From NCBI RefSeq assembly GCF_000372725.1, contig NW_005196456.1, positions 398,635-461,470 of the forward strand: DNA of 62,836 bases, given 5' to 3'. This DNA comes from Emiliania huxleyi CCMP1516. Lineage: Eukaryota; Haptophyta; Isochrysidales; Noelaerhabdaceae. Position 1 is the first letter of the stretch. Each line of letters begins with the position of its first letter. Below the pieces are notes generated by a model that had not been told where the DNA came from, did no database searches, and saw nothing but the letters and a program-made list of their open reading frames with translations. A program made the translations under genes and the position numbers. Positions 21,924 through 31,701 of the stretch are shown here, in pieces.

Positions 21924-22827
21924 TCCAGCGCTTCCTCTTGCGCTTCCCCTCTGCGGGCGGGTCGGTGTCGGCGAGCTCGTCGAGATAGTCGCGCACCTTG
22001 GACAGCGTCGTCGGGGCCCGCTCGACGCCAGACGCGATGAACGAGATCGGGGTCGCGCAAAGACCCCACGCTGTCCCCGCAGCGCCGGTGTGCGTCCTCC
22101 TGCAGCCGAGCTGCAGCACGGCGGCGCCGCACCGCGCCTCGAGCTTTCCCGCAACGACGCGGTCGAGCGCGCTCGGCGCGAGCTGCTGGTTGACAAAGAC
22201 CGCGAACCGCTTGAGCTCCTCAAACAGGCGCCTGCGGACGAGCGGGGGCGGCGAGGGTGGCGGTGGTGAGGGCGGCGGGCGGCAGGCGGCTGGGCGGCGG
22301 CGGCGGGCAAGGCAGCGGTAGAGGCGGCGGGAAAAGATCGGAAGTGTCTCGGAAGGGGCCGTGCACCGGAGGCGCTTGTGCTCTCCCATCTCTCCAATGT
22401 CGAGGCGCTCCCACTTGTCGTTGGGGTCGTCGAAGCGGTACTCCAGGTCGGACGGGCTCGCCGGCGGCTGGAAGAAGAGCAGCTGCGCGGTGAAGCCCTC
22501 TGTGGAGATCGAGGTCACCCTTGCTGGCACCTGAGGGTGGCCAGGGCGGCGGGGCGGTGTCGGGCACGGCATACGGCGGTGGGGCGGCGCTCGCGGCGGA
22601 ATGGCTGCGGCGACGGTGGACCCGGATAGGGAGGCGTCGGCGGCGGCGCGCTGCGGAGTACGGGGAGGGAAGGGGGGCGCGAGGCGGCGGGAGGCGTGTA
22701 CCTGGCACGGCTCGCACACCTCTGCGCCGCCCTCGAGAGAGAGGTCGTCCCAGCGGGTGCTGACGTAGTCGCCCACCTGGACAGGTGCCTCGACGGGGGA
22801 GTCGTACTGCGTCACGCGTGTGCACAT
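20911..22827 (-). CDS. AP2/ERF-domain and SAP-domain putative DNA-binding protein
   Basis: Exons (minus): 22702-22827, 22376-22530, 21487-22231, 20911-21414; 509 residues. The N-terminal part (VGDYVSTRWDDLSLEG, VPARVTSISTEGFTAQLLFF, YRFDDPNDKWERLDI) looks like a Tudor/agenet-type barrel. After a Gly tract and KRKRKRW basic patch comes an AP2 domain at about 250-300 (GYKGVTKDPRSGRYAAEL, RRWLGYFDTPLEAAVAYARA). A SAP-like helix-turn-helix follows in the last exon (AELLRGRGGP, LREACRAAGLPVSGKVAEL), then an acidic/basic tail. AP2 domains bind DNA in plants and algae; the Tudor-like, AP2 and SAP combination suggests chromatin-linked regulation (inference). Introns start GT, GC, GC; the last is bounded by about 38-bp direct repeats. 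Confidence 0.85.
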
Positions 22828-23112
22828 ATTCTCCTGGCGGCGTGTGGCTCCGAGGCGTACTCGAGTAGATTGCACAGCGGGTGGCGCTTTTTTCTTTCTT
22901 TTTAGAGAAGAAAAAAGACAACAGAGGCGTAGGGAGGCGGGAAGCCAAGAGCCAAAGAAGAAGAGCCAAAAAGCCACAAAAAGCCAGCTCGCCTCCCGTT
23001 ACGCGATTGCTCGCGAAGCGCAGCATGATGCGTGGCCAGCGCGGGAGCAGGTCGGCGCCGACGCTGCCAGAACTAAGAATCCCCTGCTGACGACGTGCTC
23101 GAGACTGACCTT

Positions 23113-23118
23113 TATAAA
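23113..23118 (+). promoter_or_regulatory. TATA-box-like TATAAA
   Basis: TATAAA in GACCTTTATAAAGACG, 45 bp upstream of the ATG at 23163. The spacing would place the start site just before the ATG. It is one of few TATAAA sites in this GC-rich window. Confidence 0.45.
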
Positions 23119-23162
23119 GACGAAATTCGGCGGTACGCGCGAAGTCAGGCGACGGGCACACC

Positions 23163-23427
23163 ATGTTCCTCGTGACGTCTGCTGCGGCGGTCGGGCGCGC
23201 CGCCCCCGACCGCGCCATCATCGTCTCGCGTCACGGCGTCCGCCGCCAGTTCCCCAGCTCCGCCTTCAACTTCTCGCTCTACGCGCCCGGCAAGCATTTT
23301 GACACGTCGGACGAGGCGTGGGGCGCGGGCGGCGAGGGCATACTGCCAGCAGTGCGAGGCCGACCCGTCCAAGTTCTCGTGCAAGCACTACGTCGGTCCG
23401 TCGCCGTCGCCGTCGCCGTCGCCCGGC

Positions 23428-23459
<32 letters not shown>

Positions 23460-23974
23460 CTCGCCCTCCCCCTCCCCGAGCGGAGGCGGCACGTGCGGCG
23501 CCTGCGACTGTGGCCAATGCGTGCCCACGGAAGCCTACTCCAACCCGGCGTACGGCTACGACGCCTTTTGCCGCACGTCCGTCTACCAGGCGTGTGCGTC
23601 CGGCAGCGCCTACGCGGACCGCTGCATGTGCTCCTCGGTGCGCTCCCCGGCTCCCGCCCGGCCCGCGACCCTCCAGCATGCCCCGTCTCGGGCGACCTCA
23701 GCCGCCTCGTGTGCACGCCCAGGCCTCGCCCTTTGTCGTTGTCGCCGCGCGCGAGCTGATCAGCAGCTCGGGCGGCTTCTTGTCTTCGATCGAAGACGTC
23801 AAGTCGTTCTTCGGCTTCCTGAGGGTGGAGGCAGAGGCCAAAGATGCCACCACCACGGGAGGCCGCTTTGGCCTCGGCGCCGCCCTCGGCGTGATCGCGG
23901 CCGTTGCTGCGATCGGCGCCGTCCTCCTGCGGCGCAAGGGCGCCCACGTCTCGAACGGCGAGGACCTCCACTAG
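23163..23974 (+). pseudogene. Type I membrane Cys-rich protein with histidine-phosphatase-like start; frame breaks
   Basis: The start MFLVTSAAAVG leads into IIVSRHGVRRQFP, which matches the RHGxR nucleophile motif of histidine acid phosphatases, then FNFSLYAPGKHFDTSDEAWG. The frame then shifts by one base at about 23333 into a Cys-rich ectodomain (YCQQCEADPSKFSC, a Pro-Ser tract, CGACDCGQC, FCRTSVYQAC, CMCSS). It shifts again near 23650 before FLSSIEDVKSFFGFL and a C-terminal membrane helix (LGAALGVIAAVAAIGAVLL) with a short basic tail. No space for introns is visible at the first break. Either the gene is damaged, the assembly has indels, or two genes are fused. The phosphatase HD motif is not present. 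Confidence 0.45.
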
Positions 23975-24432
23975 GGGAAGAGACGCGATGCAGCTTGCGG
24001 GCTGCATGCCTCATTCCTCAACCGCTCAAAGGTTGGTGGCTGGCGCGAGCGATGGCTTGGGAGGCGCGAGCGAAAGATGGGGCAGAGGGGGGGGGGGGGG
24101 GGGGGGGCATCGGCTGCATTCTTACACTTGACTCTTGAGGGACACGCGGGCGCGCCGCGCGAGAGCCAGGGCGCAGCCGCAGGGGACGATCGGATCACAT
24201 TGCACGGCATTCGGGACGTTTCGGCGGGATCGTCGGGGATGCACCTGCCTGCGCCGTACACACTGGCCCACTGGGCGCGCACACGCACACGGGATGGGCA
24301 CCTCGTTCGTTTTTAGGATACACACGCACGCTGCATATTGTCTACAGTAGTTAATACTGATCATTTCGTCTACATCCCGGACTCTACATCTCGGACACCA
24401 CAGCGACGCCCCGCACGCCCTCCGAGGCAAGA

Positions 24433-25179
24433 TTAGACCTTGGCCGCCGCCCCGCCCGCAAGCTTGGTGGACAGTTTGATGCCCACTCGCGCCATCTTTC
24501 GGTTCTCGCGCGTCTTGAGCGTGCGCTGCCTGCGCCAGTCCTTGGCCTGCCGCGTCTCCGCCTTCTTGGTCCGCTTGCGCTCGTCCCGTTGCAGCAGCAC
24601 CTCCGCCCGCGCCTTCTCCTCCTCGCTCAAGCTCTCGGGGTCGGTAGCGTAGCGATGACGCAGCGACTGGTTCATCTCGAGCCGCTCGGCCGTCGCAACC
24701 TCGCCCCACGCCTTATCCGGATCCTTCTCCCTGTCTTGCCGCCGCATCGCGCCACCGCTCTGCGCGCGCTCTCTCGCCGCCGTCGCTGCCGCATCGCGCC
24801 CGCCGCCGCCGCTGCCCTTTCCACCCTTGCCCTTGCCGCCTCCCTTGCCCTTGCCACCCGTACCTTTGCCGGCGCCCTTGCCAACGCCCCTGCCTTTGCC
24901 GCCGCCCTTGCTGGCACCCTTGCCACCGCCCTTGACGCCGCCACCGCCGCCGCCGCCGACTCCACCGCCGACCATCTCAGCCCCACCGCCCTTGTCGCCA
25001 CCAGCTGGCGCGCCTGTCGTCTGGACGCCAGCGCTGCTACTCGCCTCGCCAGCTGCTCCGCGGGCCTTTTCTTTCTGTCTTTTGCGGTCCTCTGACCTGT
25101 CCAGCGCCATCTGCTCCTCGGTAGTGCGGCCGCGCTTGGCCGCACGGCGCGCGATCGCCTCAGCCGAGCGGACCTTCAT
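24433..25179 (-). CDS. Gly/Lys-rich basic hypothetical protein
   Basis: 248 residues from ATG 25179 (MKVRSAEAIARRAAKRG); the frame is open upstream only to a GTG. A central GGGKGKGGKG-type tract of about 70 residues separates two charged helical ends. The C-terminus (DERKRTKKAETRQAKDW, TLKTRENRKMARVGIK) resembles basic tails of nucleolar or ribosome-biogenesis factors, but I cannot name a family. No intron is needed. Confidence 0.5.
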   Translation of the reverse strand: MKVRSAEAIARRAAKRGRTTEEQMALDRSEDRKRQKEKARGAAGEASSSAGVQTTGAPAGGDKGGGAEMVGGGVGGGGGGGVKGGGKGASKGGGKGRGVGKGAGKGTGGKGKGGGKGKGGKGSGGGGRDAAATAARERAQSGGAMRRQDREKDPDKAWGEVATAERLEMNQSLRHRYATDPESLSEEEKARAEVLLQRDERKRTKKAETRQAKDWRRQRTLKTRENRKMARVGIKLSTKLAGGAAAKV

Positions 25180-25311
25180 CTTAGGGTATAAGCTTTGCCA
25201 AAGCTTTGCCAGAGCGGAGGAGTCAGGAGCTGTCCCAGAGAAGGCCACGAGGGTGGTGCCGGTGGAGCGCGTAGCGGCGAGGATTCGCGTTTCTTTCTTT
25301 CTCTTTGTGAC

Positions 25312-25533
25312 AGCGTGTCGCTCGTGCGTGTCGTCATCATCTGTCTAGCGTCCAACCATACCGCGTTGGTGTCCAGTCCGAGCCTGGCTGTTCTTCACCT
25401 GTCTACCTACCTACCTACACATTCCGATTTGTGTCTGTGTGTCGCTCACTCATGCGTGTCGTCATCGTCTGTCTAGCTAGCGTCCACCCATACCGTGTTG
25501 GTGTCCAGTCCGAGCCTGGCTGTTCTTCACCTT
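25312..25533 (+). repeat. Dispersed repeat, two direct copies
   Basis: Two about 95-bp copies (25312-25402 and 25436-25533) sharing GCGTGTCGTCAT, TTGGTGTCCAGTCCGAGCC and TGGCTGTTCTTCACCT, followed by CCTA tetranucleotides or derivatives. A third copy lies inverted at 28237-28341. 25250-25800 holds no gene. Confidence 0.9.
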
Positions 25534-25805
25534 CCTAACTTGAGCACTTGAGCACTTGATAGGGTCGATTCCGCATGGTACGGGACCCCTCGATCGTCTC
25601 GCCCACCCTCACTGGTGTGTGTTATTGGGGGGGGTCATAACAAACACGGTACAGGATCGAGGTGCACGCTGCAGAAGCAGTGCCGTCCCCCTTCCTAACT
25701 AACTAACTAACTAACTGATCCGACTGTGTTCGCCTTCCTATCTATCTATCTACACATTGCTGATGTTGTTACACTGGCTGGACACATACATCTGGCACAG
25801 GCTAA

Positions 25806-27356
25806 TCAACACAATTGCTCAGTAATGCCCGCGCCGCAAAGACTGCCGCGGCGAAGACGGCAGACGGCAGCGACGGAGAGGGCGGCGCGGGCACCGAGGG
25901 CGGCGGCGGGCTCGGTGACGCTGGCGGTGAGGGCGGCGGCGGCGAGGGCGGCGGCGGGCTTGGAGGCGGTGGGCTGGGAGGTGGGGGAGGGAGTGGCGGT
26001 TGAGGCAGTGGGCTTGGCGGCGGCGGAGACGGCGGCAAAAGGCGTGGTGGGGGTGGGGTGGGCGGTGGCAGCCGCAAAGGGTGACGAACGGCGGCGGCTG
26101 CGAGCGAGCGTGGTGGGGTCGAGGCTTACTCGGCGCAGGACAAGGCGCCCCATTTCCTGCGAACGCCTCTGCGACAGGCGCGTTTCCCCCAGCCGCTCGT
26201 CGAGCGACAGCATCGACTCTTCCCGCACACTCTGCTCCTCCTCCTCTTCCTCCATGCTAGCCTCTGCCCAGCTGGGATGCCACGCGTAAAGTGCATACGC
26301 ACACGAGAACTCTTGGAGGGGGAACGGCCACCCAGCCTCCTCAAACATGGCTTGAAGAGCGTGCAGCAGCGGCCCGATGCGCTGTCGGTCCTCCTCGAAG
26401 GTGAACTCGCACGTGGCGGGATCGCGCAACACGTGCGCGTGCACGCTTCGCGTGGTCGCGTTGCCCGCGCGATCCACCGTCAGCGCTTTGACGGACGCGC
26501 AGTTCGACGCGAAGTGCGAGTGGTGACGGCTAGGGTGACGGTTGCCGCTGTCGTCGAGCAGCGGGAGGGGCGCGAAGGCGCCGAGGAGCTGCGGGCAGGG
26601 GGCGGTCGGGGCGGGCGAGGTGGGACTAAGGGCGCGAGGGGGCGGTCGGGGTGGGCGAGGTGGTGGGACTAAGGGCGCGATGTCGCGTAGGCGAGCGAGC
26701 GAGACCTCCAGCTGCGCCCAGCCGCGAGCGAGGTACGTCTTCTCGCTCGCGCAGGTGGTCGGCGCGCGCCCGTCGGGCAGCGAGAGGGAGAGGAGCTCTG
26801 TGCACGAGCCGACGTAGAAGAGGAGCGAGTCGATGGCCTTGGCCCGCGCCTCCGCCGCGTCCGAGGCCTGCGGGCAGCAGCAGTAGTCGAGCCACACGTA
26901 GTCGAACGCGCGCATAGGCCTGGACGGCTCAGCGTCTGGGTGCGGGCTGGCGTCCTGGGAGGCGAGCCAGTGGTGGGAGACGAAGATGCGTCGCTTCGTG
27001 GGATCGAGCACCTCATCGTCTTGCTCTCACTGCAGGCGTGGTCCGCCCCCCCACTCGCTACTCCACACGACGTCTTGGTAGACGATCTCGTCGACTCGGA
27101 GGAGGAAACCAGACCCCAGGGCCTCCTCAAACGCAGGCAGCGGCGCGAGGCGCTTGATCTGGGAGCCCCGCATCAGAAACATGGGAAAGTGCGGCCGGCC
27201 AATGACTTGTGGGTGGCTCTTGATCGCGCCGGCGTCGGTGTACTGGCTCTTGAGGGCGCCGCCGTCGGAAAAGGGCTTGATGGTGAAACTCTCGGTGCAG
27301 GTAGCACGCCGAGAGAGGACGAAGTCCGACGTGAAGACCTCAAAGCGGCCAGACAT
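25806..27356 (-). CDS. HET/TIR-like domain protein (FVSHHW...WLDYCCCPQ)
   Basis: Model: exon 1 27069-27356 from ATG 27356 (MSGRFEVFTSDFVLS), exon 2 from 27011 down to a stop near 25806, with a possible further intron at about 26600-26690. After an N-terminal segment with GRPHFPMFLMRG come FVSHHWLASQD, FDYVWLDYCCCPQ, SLLFYVGSCTELL and YLARGWAQLEVSLARLRD. This spacing (SHxW, then WxDxxCxPQ, then a Trp/Glu helix) is shared by HET and TIR-like domains of fungi, oomycetes and algae, where some members act in self/non-self or stress responses. No enzymatic residue can be assigned by eye. The C-terminal 120 residues are Ala/Pro low-complexity. Confidence 0.55.
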
Positions 27357-27699
27357 GCTGACGGGCTTCTGGCTGTTGGCCGAGGTGACGTCTCTCGACA
27401 CCACGACTTGGTTGGTCCGAGAAGAGGTCGCACGCGCGCTTCTCAGCTCCCCGGCCCTGGATGTGAGGTTAATGACTGCACTCCAAGTGCTCCAAGTGCT
27501 CTCCTCCAGCGCTCTCAGCAGTGAGAGCCCACCGCGGAGGGATTGGGTGGCAACCTTGCTTTCGAGCTGGAAGCGTACCCGTTTGCATGGCGAGGTGCCG
27601 AGCGTGCTGACTCCGCCATTCGACTTGGAGTTACGAGCTTTCGAGAGCTAGGCGCGTCACGAGGCGCGATGGCATCTAGGAAACTCCTCTGCTGGCGAC

Positions 27700-28126
27700 A
27701 GGTGTATTTTATTTTTGCTTGGGCGTCCAGCATGCCGGGGTAGGTAGGGGAGGTCTGGGCCCTCCCGCGTCGGGTTTTTCCCTCTCTTCACGCCGGAAAG
27801 TTCAAAAAAGAAAATTTCCGCCGAAATCACGATGTCAACCCTCCCCAAGTGGGTGATCTGGTGCTTGTAGGGCTTGAGAGTGGCCTGTCATGTCTCAGGA
27901 AGGACTGTGGTTGCAGGAGGGAGTACGACCAACCATCACTTTAGTTGGTTGTAGTGTAGTAGTACCCCACCTTCACCCGTCCCATGATTTCTTTTTCAGT
28001 TCCCCATAAGTAGGGTAGGTAGGTAGGTAGGTAGGTAGGGTCACCGCAGGGGCCGGTCGGGTTTTTGCAGAATTTCAGCATGCTGCGCCAATGCTGGCCG
28101 CCAAAGCAAAAATAAAATACACCTGC
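27700..28126. repeat. Inverted repeat pair, about 35 bp arms
   Basis: Left arm 27700-27737 contains GGTGTATTTTATTTTTGC then GGCGTCCAGCATG; the right arm at 28088-28126 is its near reverse complement. Both are flanked by GTAGG-rich sequence. No ORF of interest lies between them. Confidence 0.75.
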
Positions 28127-28236
28127 TGGCGAAGTGCGTTGCTCCGCGGCATTGGATGGGGCGATTGATGCATCGCAGCACGACAGCGAGCAGTTCAACA
28201 CTTTCGAACACTTCAGTCACTTCAGCTGGTAGGTAG

Positions 28237-28341
28237 GTAGGTAGGAAGGTGAAGAACAGCCAGGCTCGGACTGGACACCAACGCGGTATGGGTGGACGCC
28301 AGACAGATGATGACGACACGCACGAGCGACACACAGACACA
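28237..28341 (-). repeat. Dispersed repeat, inverted copy
   Basis: Reverse complement of the repeats at 25312-25533, preceded by GTAGGTAGGTAGG. Together they bracket the HET/TIR-like gene. Confidence 0.9.
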
Positions 28342-28532
28342 AACAAGCTCACAAGACACACAGCCAGCGGGCTGCCACACACCCTGAGTTGGCGTACACA
28401 TAACTCAAGGCCGCGCCCCCCCCCTGTCGCCTCCCCCAGCAAAGGTGCCGAAGGAACAAACAAGGGCACAGCAACACAACAAGAAGATAAGGGGCAAAGA
28501 AAAGATGAGAAAAAGAAAACACAGCGAACGCG

Positions 28533-29168
28533 ATGCTAACACTGCGAAGAGCACTCCTGTCGCCTCGGCTCGCCGCGCCTCGGCTTCTGGGCGCCGCGCG
28601 TCCGCTCCGCAGCACGCGGCCCCTGAGCACGGCGGGCGGCGGCGGCACCACCACCACCACCGCCGCGCCCTTGGCCGGACCTCCCGCCGCCGACGACATC
28701 GGCCCTGGCGACGTGCTGTGGAGCATGCGCGATGTGGCGGAGCTGATGCCTGCCGAGCTGAAGCAGGCCCTGTCGCGCGCCAACATGAACCAGCCGCAGC
28801 TGAACCAGCTCGACGTGCAGGCCGCCATCGCGCGCTGGGCGCGCTTCCCAGGAGACACCGGCTCGCCCGAGGTGCAGATAGCGGTCGCGACGGAGCGGAT
28901 CCGCTTCATGGCGCGGCACATGGAGCGGAACAGGAAGGACTTTATGACGAAGCGGCGGATCATCCTCGCCGTCGCGGCGCGCAACCGCATGCTCAAGTAC
29001 CTCCGGCGCGACAATCGGCCTCGGTACGACGAGGTCGTCGCGCACTTTGGGATCCGGCCGAACCGCGCCTTCGACCCGACGCTGCCCCGGCGGCCGAAGC
29101 GGCGCGCGGGCCGCCCTCCCGCCCGCCGCGCCCGCGGCCCTCCTCGCTTGCACGCGCTCTCAGAATAG
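28533..29168 (+). CDS. Mitochondrial small-subunit ribosomal protein uS15
   Basis: 211 residues, single exon. The first 45 residues (MLTLRRALLSPRLAAPRLLG, no acidic residues) look like a mitochondrial targeting peptide. The core is typical S15: RFPGDTGSPEVQIAVATERI, RHMERNRKDFMTKRRII, VAARNRMLKYLRR. uS15 binds 16S-type rRNA in the platform of the small subunit. The tail of about 40 residues is Arg/Pro-rich and not part of the core. A plastid location is possible but the leader fits mitochondria better. Confidence 0.92.
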   Translation: MLTLRRALLSPRLAAPRLLGAARPLRSTRPLSTAGGGGTTTTTAAPLAGPPAADDIGPGDVLWSMRDVAELMPAELKQALSRANMNQPQLNQLDVQAAIARWARFPGDTGSPEVQIAVATERIRFMARHMERNRKDFMTKRRIILAVAARNRMLKYLRRDNRPRYDEVVAHFGIRPNRAFDPTLPRRPKRRAGRPPARRARGPPRLHALSE

Positions 29169-29469
29169 CGCTCCCCTGGCCGCAGGCCAGGCGAGGGGCT
29201 CAAGAACCTGATGGGGGTGCGAGCGCTGAAGAAGAAGAAGAAGAAGGCGACGTACCCGCGGTGACACAGAGGAGCGTTGGCCGGCGGCTCAGAGCGCGCC
29301 TCTGCCCGTGTAGTGCTGGAGTGCTGAGAGAGAGACCACACCTGTGTCGCGTCTTGCGTGGTTGCGATCACCCCCCATGGGTGCCCTTTCTAGTCATTCT
29401 AGTGAACTGAATTGACTCGTCCCAGTGGATGTGTCCGATTTCCGACACCCTGTCAAAATGTGCGTGCGC

Positions 29470-30194
29470 CAAAGCACGTGGGGACGATGCCGTAGTGCGT
29501 AGAGGTCGAGCCTCGAGGTCCCCGTTCCACGTGGCGTCGGCGGCGGCAGCGAGATCGGCGGGCGCGTGCGAGTCGAGCCCCGCAATGAAGAATGTGGGCC
29601 TGCATGTGCCCCTGAAGCTCGGCGTACAGCGCGAGGCCCGCCGAACGTGATCCCGTCGTCCCTATATGCTCGTAGGGGCCATGTTGAGGGCGGCGCGCGC
29701 GACGTCGTAGGCGGCCGGCGGCGGCGCAGACATCACGCACGAGAGGCGGTGGTGGAGGGGACCAGACAGAGCTTCGGCTGGACACGCTCGACGAACTTGA
29801 GGTGGACGATGATGCTCTGCGTCCGCACCTGCTGCGGCGTCAGCTTACCGTCGCGATCGGCGAGCTTGAGCGAGTCGGCGGCGACGGCGAGGCGCCTGCC
29901 GCTGAGGAGAGTCGGACGCTCGCCACGGAGGAGCTCGGGCATGTGCTCGCGAGCGGCTTCGACGATCTTCTGCGGCATGGACAGCGTGAGAGTGCGCCGC
30001 TCGCGGTCTCGTTCGATCTTGAGACCGACAAAGGAGGTGGGGCTGTAATCGACCTTGACCTCGCCGTCGAACGCGGCCTTGAGCGCGGCGATGGTGGCGT
30101 CGGTGGCGGCGGTGCCGTTGACCTCGGAGATCATGAAGTCGTCAACGATGGTGATCATGCGAGCCTCGCCGTGCTCACCGTGGTAGGAGAACAT
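29470..30194 (-). pseudogene. Ty1/Copia retrotransposon pol fragment (RT to RNase H)
   Basis: The frame from 30194 gives MITIVDDFMIS (the xxDD reverse-transcriptase motif), then FVGLKIERD and LSMPQKIVEAA, as in the RVT_2 domain of Copia elements. After a frame change near 29740 it continues with YDVARAALNMAP, a stop, and RNase-H-like ADATWNGDLEASTSTHYG. Frame breaks and stops and the absence of integrase or LTRs show a dead remnant next to the uS15 gene. Confidence 0.75.
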
Positions 30195-30449
30195 GGCGGT
30201 GCCACAGTGAAATGGAACTAGCCTTTTCTGCTCCCTGCACCGTGCTTAGCAAAAAGGGCTACACACACCGACGGCTTAGGGCTTAGACCACACACGGTGT
30301 GGCAAATAAATTGTGGGCTCCAGACGCCAATTTTGACAAGATGAGCATGTTACTACGCCCTCGTACTCTATGGCGCATGGCCTGTGACTTTTGTCCCTGC
30401 CGCACTCAGTGGAAAGGGAATATAATCATCGCAAAGCGTTACCTTCAAG

Positions 30450-30514
30450 CTGGCGGGTCCTCGGAGCGCTTGCAAGCCTGCGCGAGCGTGCGCAAGCGCC
30501 CGTCATACTGCCAG
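30450..30514 (-). promoter_or_regulatory. Candidate SECIS element of the redoxin gene
   Basis: About 55 nt downstream of the redoxin stop. Minus-strand reading: CTGGC (30514-30510), AGT, ATGA (30506-30503), CGG GCGCTTGC, an 18-nt loop, GCAAGCGC (30473-30466), TCC, GA (30462-30461), GGACCC, GCCAG (30454-30450). This gives helix I (CTGGC/GCCAG), an internal loop, an ATGA/GA quartet and helix II, as in eukaryotic SECIS. The apical AA is not obvious, so the call is tentative. Confidence 0.4.
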
Positions 30515-30568
30515 GAGAAAGCCGTGCTCGATCTGAGGCCGTGCGCCCAAACGAGCCGCGGTGCCTTT

Positions 30569-31276
30569 CTACACTCTGAACGTGCCCGGCAAATCCGAGT
30601 CCACCGTGACGTCAAAGAGGCCGATCTCCGCCTCCGAGCCGAGAACCTCGTCGAGGTTGGCCACAGATGGGCGGAGCGAGACGAGCTTCGCCCGGGTCTC
30701 TCCCACCTGGACGACCTGCAGCGGGCCCTTGGCGAGGTCGACACCAGCCAGCCTCCTCCAGCTCCACCACCGCTTGACAGCGAGCGAGGCGTCGGCGACG
30801 ACCATCGCGGGCTGGACCATTGTGTATGAGGAGTATTCGCTCTCGTTGCCAAACTTTCTCGGCGCATCCACAAAGTCGGTCACAAAGATATCATCGCGAG
30901 GGGCGCACAGCAGCTGCTGCTCCGGGTCGGAGTGCACTGGGAAGGGGAGCGCCGGCACACCGCGGCGCTGAAGCCGGTCCGCAAGTGCGTCGTTACCACC
31001 AGGCTCGCAAGAGACGACGTGGAGAGCGATTCCAGTCTCCGTGAGACGATCAGAGGCTGCGCGCATCTCCGTGTGCAGCTGTGCGCGGCAGGGCGGTCAC
31101 CAACTGCCGCGGATGTAGACGATAGCGAGGCCTCTGCTGCCCGGCACGATGCCAGCCTTTTCCAGGGCAGCGGCGGTTGGTAGCGTTGCCATTGGCATTG
31201 GCTGTCCAGCTAGCGTGGTTAACGGCTTGGCAGAAAAGTGGCGGGCGGCGAGGGAGCGGCCAGCACGCCCGACCAT
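30569..31276 (-). CDS. Selenocysteine-containing redoxin (UxxC), peroxiredoxin/AhpC-TSA-like
   Basis: One continuous frame from ATG 31276 to TAG 30569 is interrupted only by TGA at 31099-31097, codon 60. The local reading is AIVYIRGSW-TGA-PPCRAQL: the TGA sits where thioredoxin-fold peroxidases have the catalytic Cys of GSWCPxCR, giving a UxxC pair. The downstream part keeps the fold: GIALHVVSCEPG, FPVHSDPEQQLL, FVTDF, MVQPAMVVADASLAVKRWW and LRPSVANLDEVLG. The first 24 residues (MVGRAGRSLAARHFSA) look like an organelle leader. With Sec inserted, the protein is 235 residues. Haptophytes and many other algae use Sec. Without recoding, only a 59-residue peptide would form. The gene has no intron and is divergent from the deiodinase-like gene. 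Confidence 0.82.
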
Positions 31277-31701
31277 ACTTCCAGCGCAAAAAGAATAAAA
31301 ACTTTTTGGAAAAAGAAAGAGGAGCGCCGTCGGCGCCAGGTGTAGCACGCTACTAGACACACTGCCTCCAAGTTGAGCGGTGGAAAATTGTGACGAAACC
31401 ACGCACCGAGGCGCCGGCGTCCCTAGGGGTCACCTAAGCTCGGCCGTTCATGAAGTCCGTCTCGATCCGGAGGAGACGGGTCAACCCCGTGAGGACCAGA
31501 TCAGGTTCACATTGTCGTAGCCGGAGGGGATGTTCTTTAGCTCTTGGAGGCACGCGCTTCGGTTTTCTTAGTTCTGGCAGCCTGCTGTGAAAGCAGCTGA
31601 CGCGGGTTGACTCGGCCAGACAGCTTTCTCTGGTTGACTCGGCCAGACAAAACCCCGAGAGGCGTGGGAGGACCTCGCCAGGGGAGTGGGCGAGAGACTC
31701 A
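31277..31701. promoter_or_regulatory. Shared divergent promoter region of two selenoprotein genes
   Basis: 425 bp between two start codons pointing outward. It contains two copies of TGGTTGACTCGGCCAGACA (near 31610 and 31633, the first with one difference at its start) close to the deiodinase-like ATG, and an A-rich stretch near 31285-31320 close to the redoxin. No coding signature. Confidence 0.5.

Noticed and set aside
31097..31402. Redoxin TGA read as an ordinary stop, making two separate genes
   Set aside because: Both parts share one frame and the break is exactly at the catalytic Cys codon; a selenocysteine reading explains all of it.
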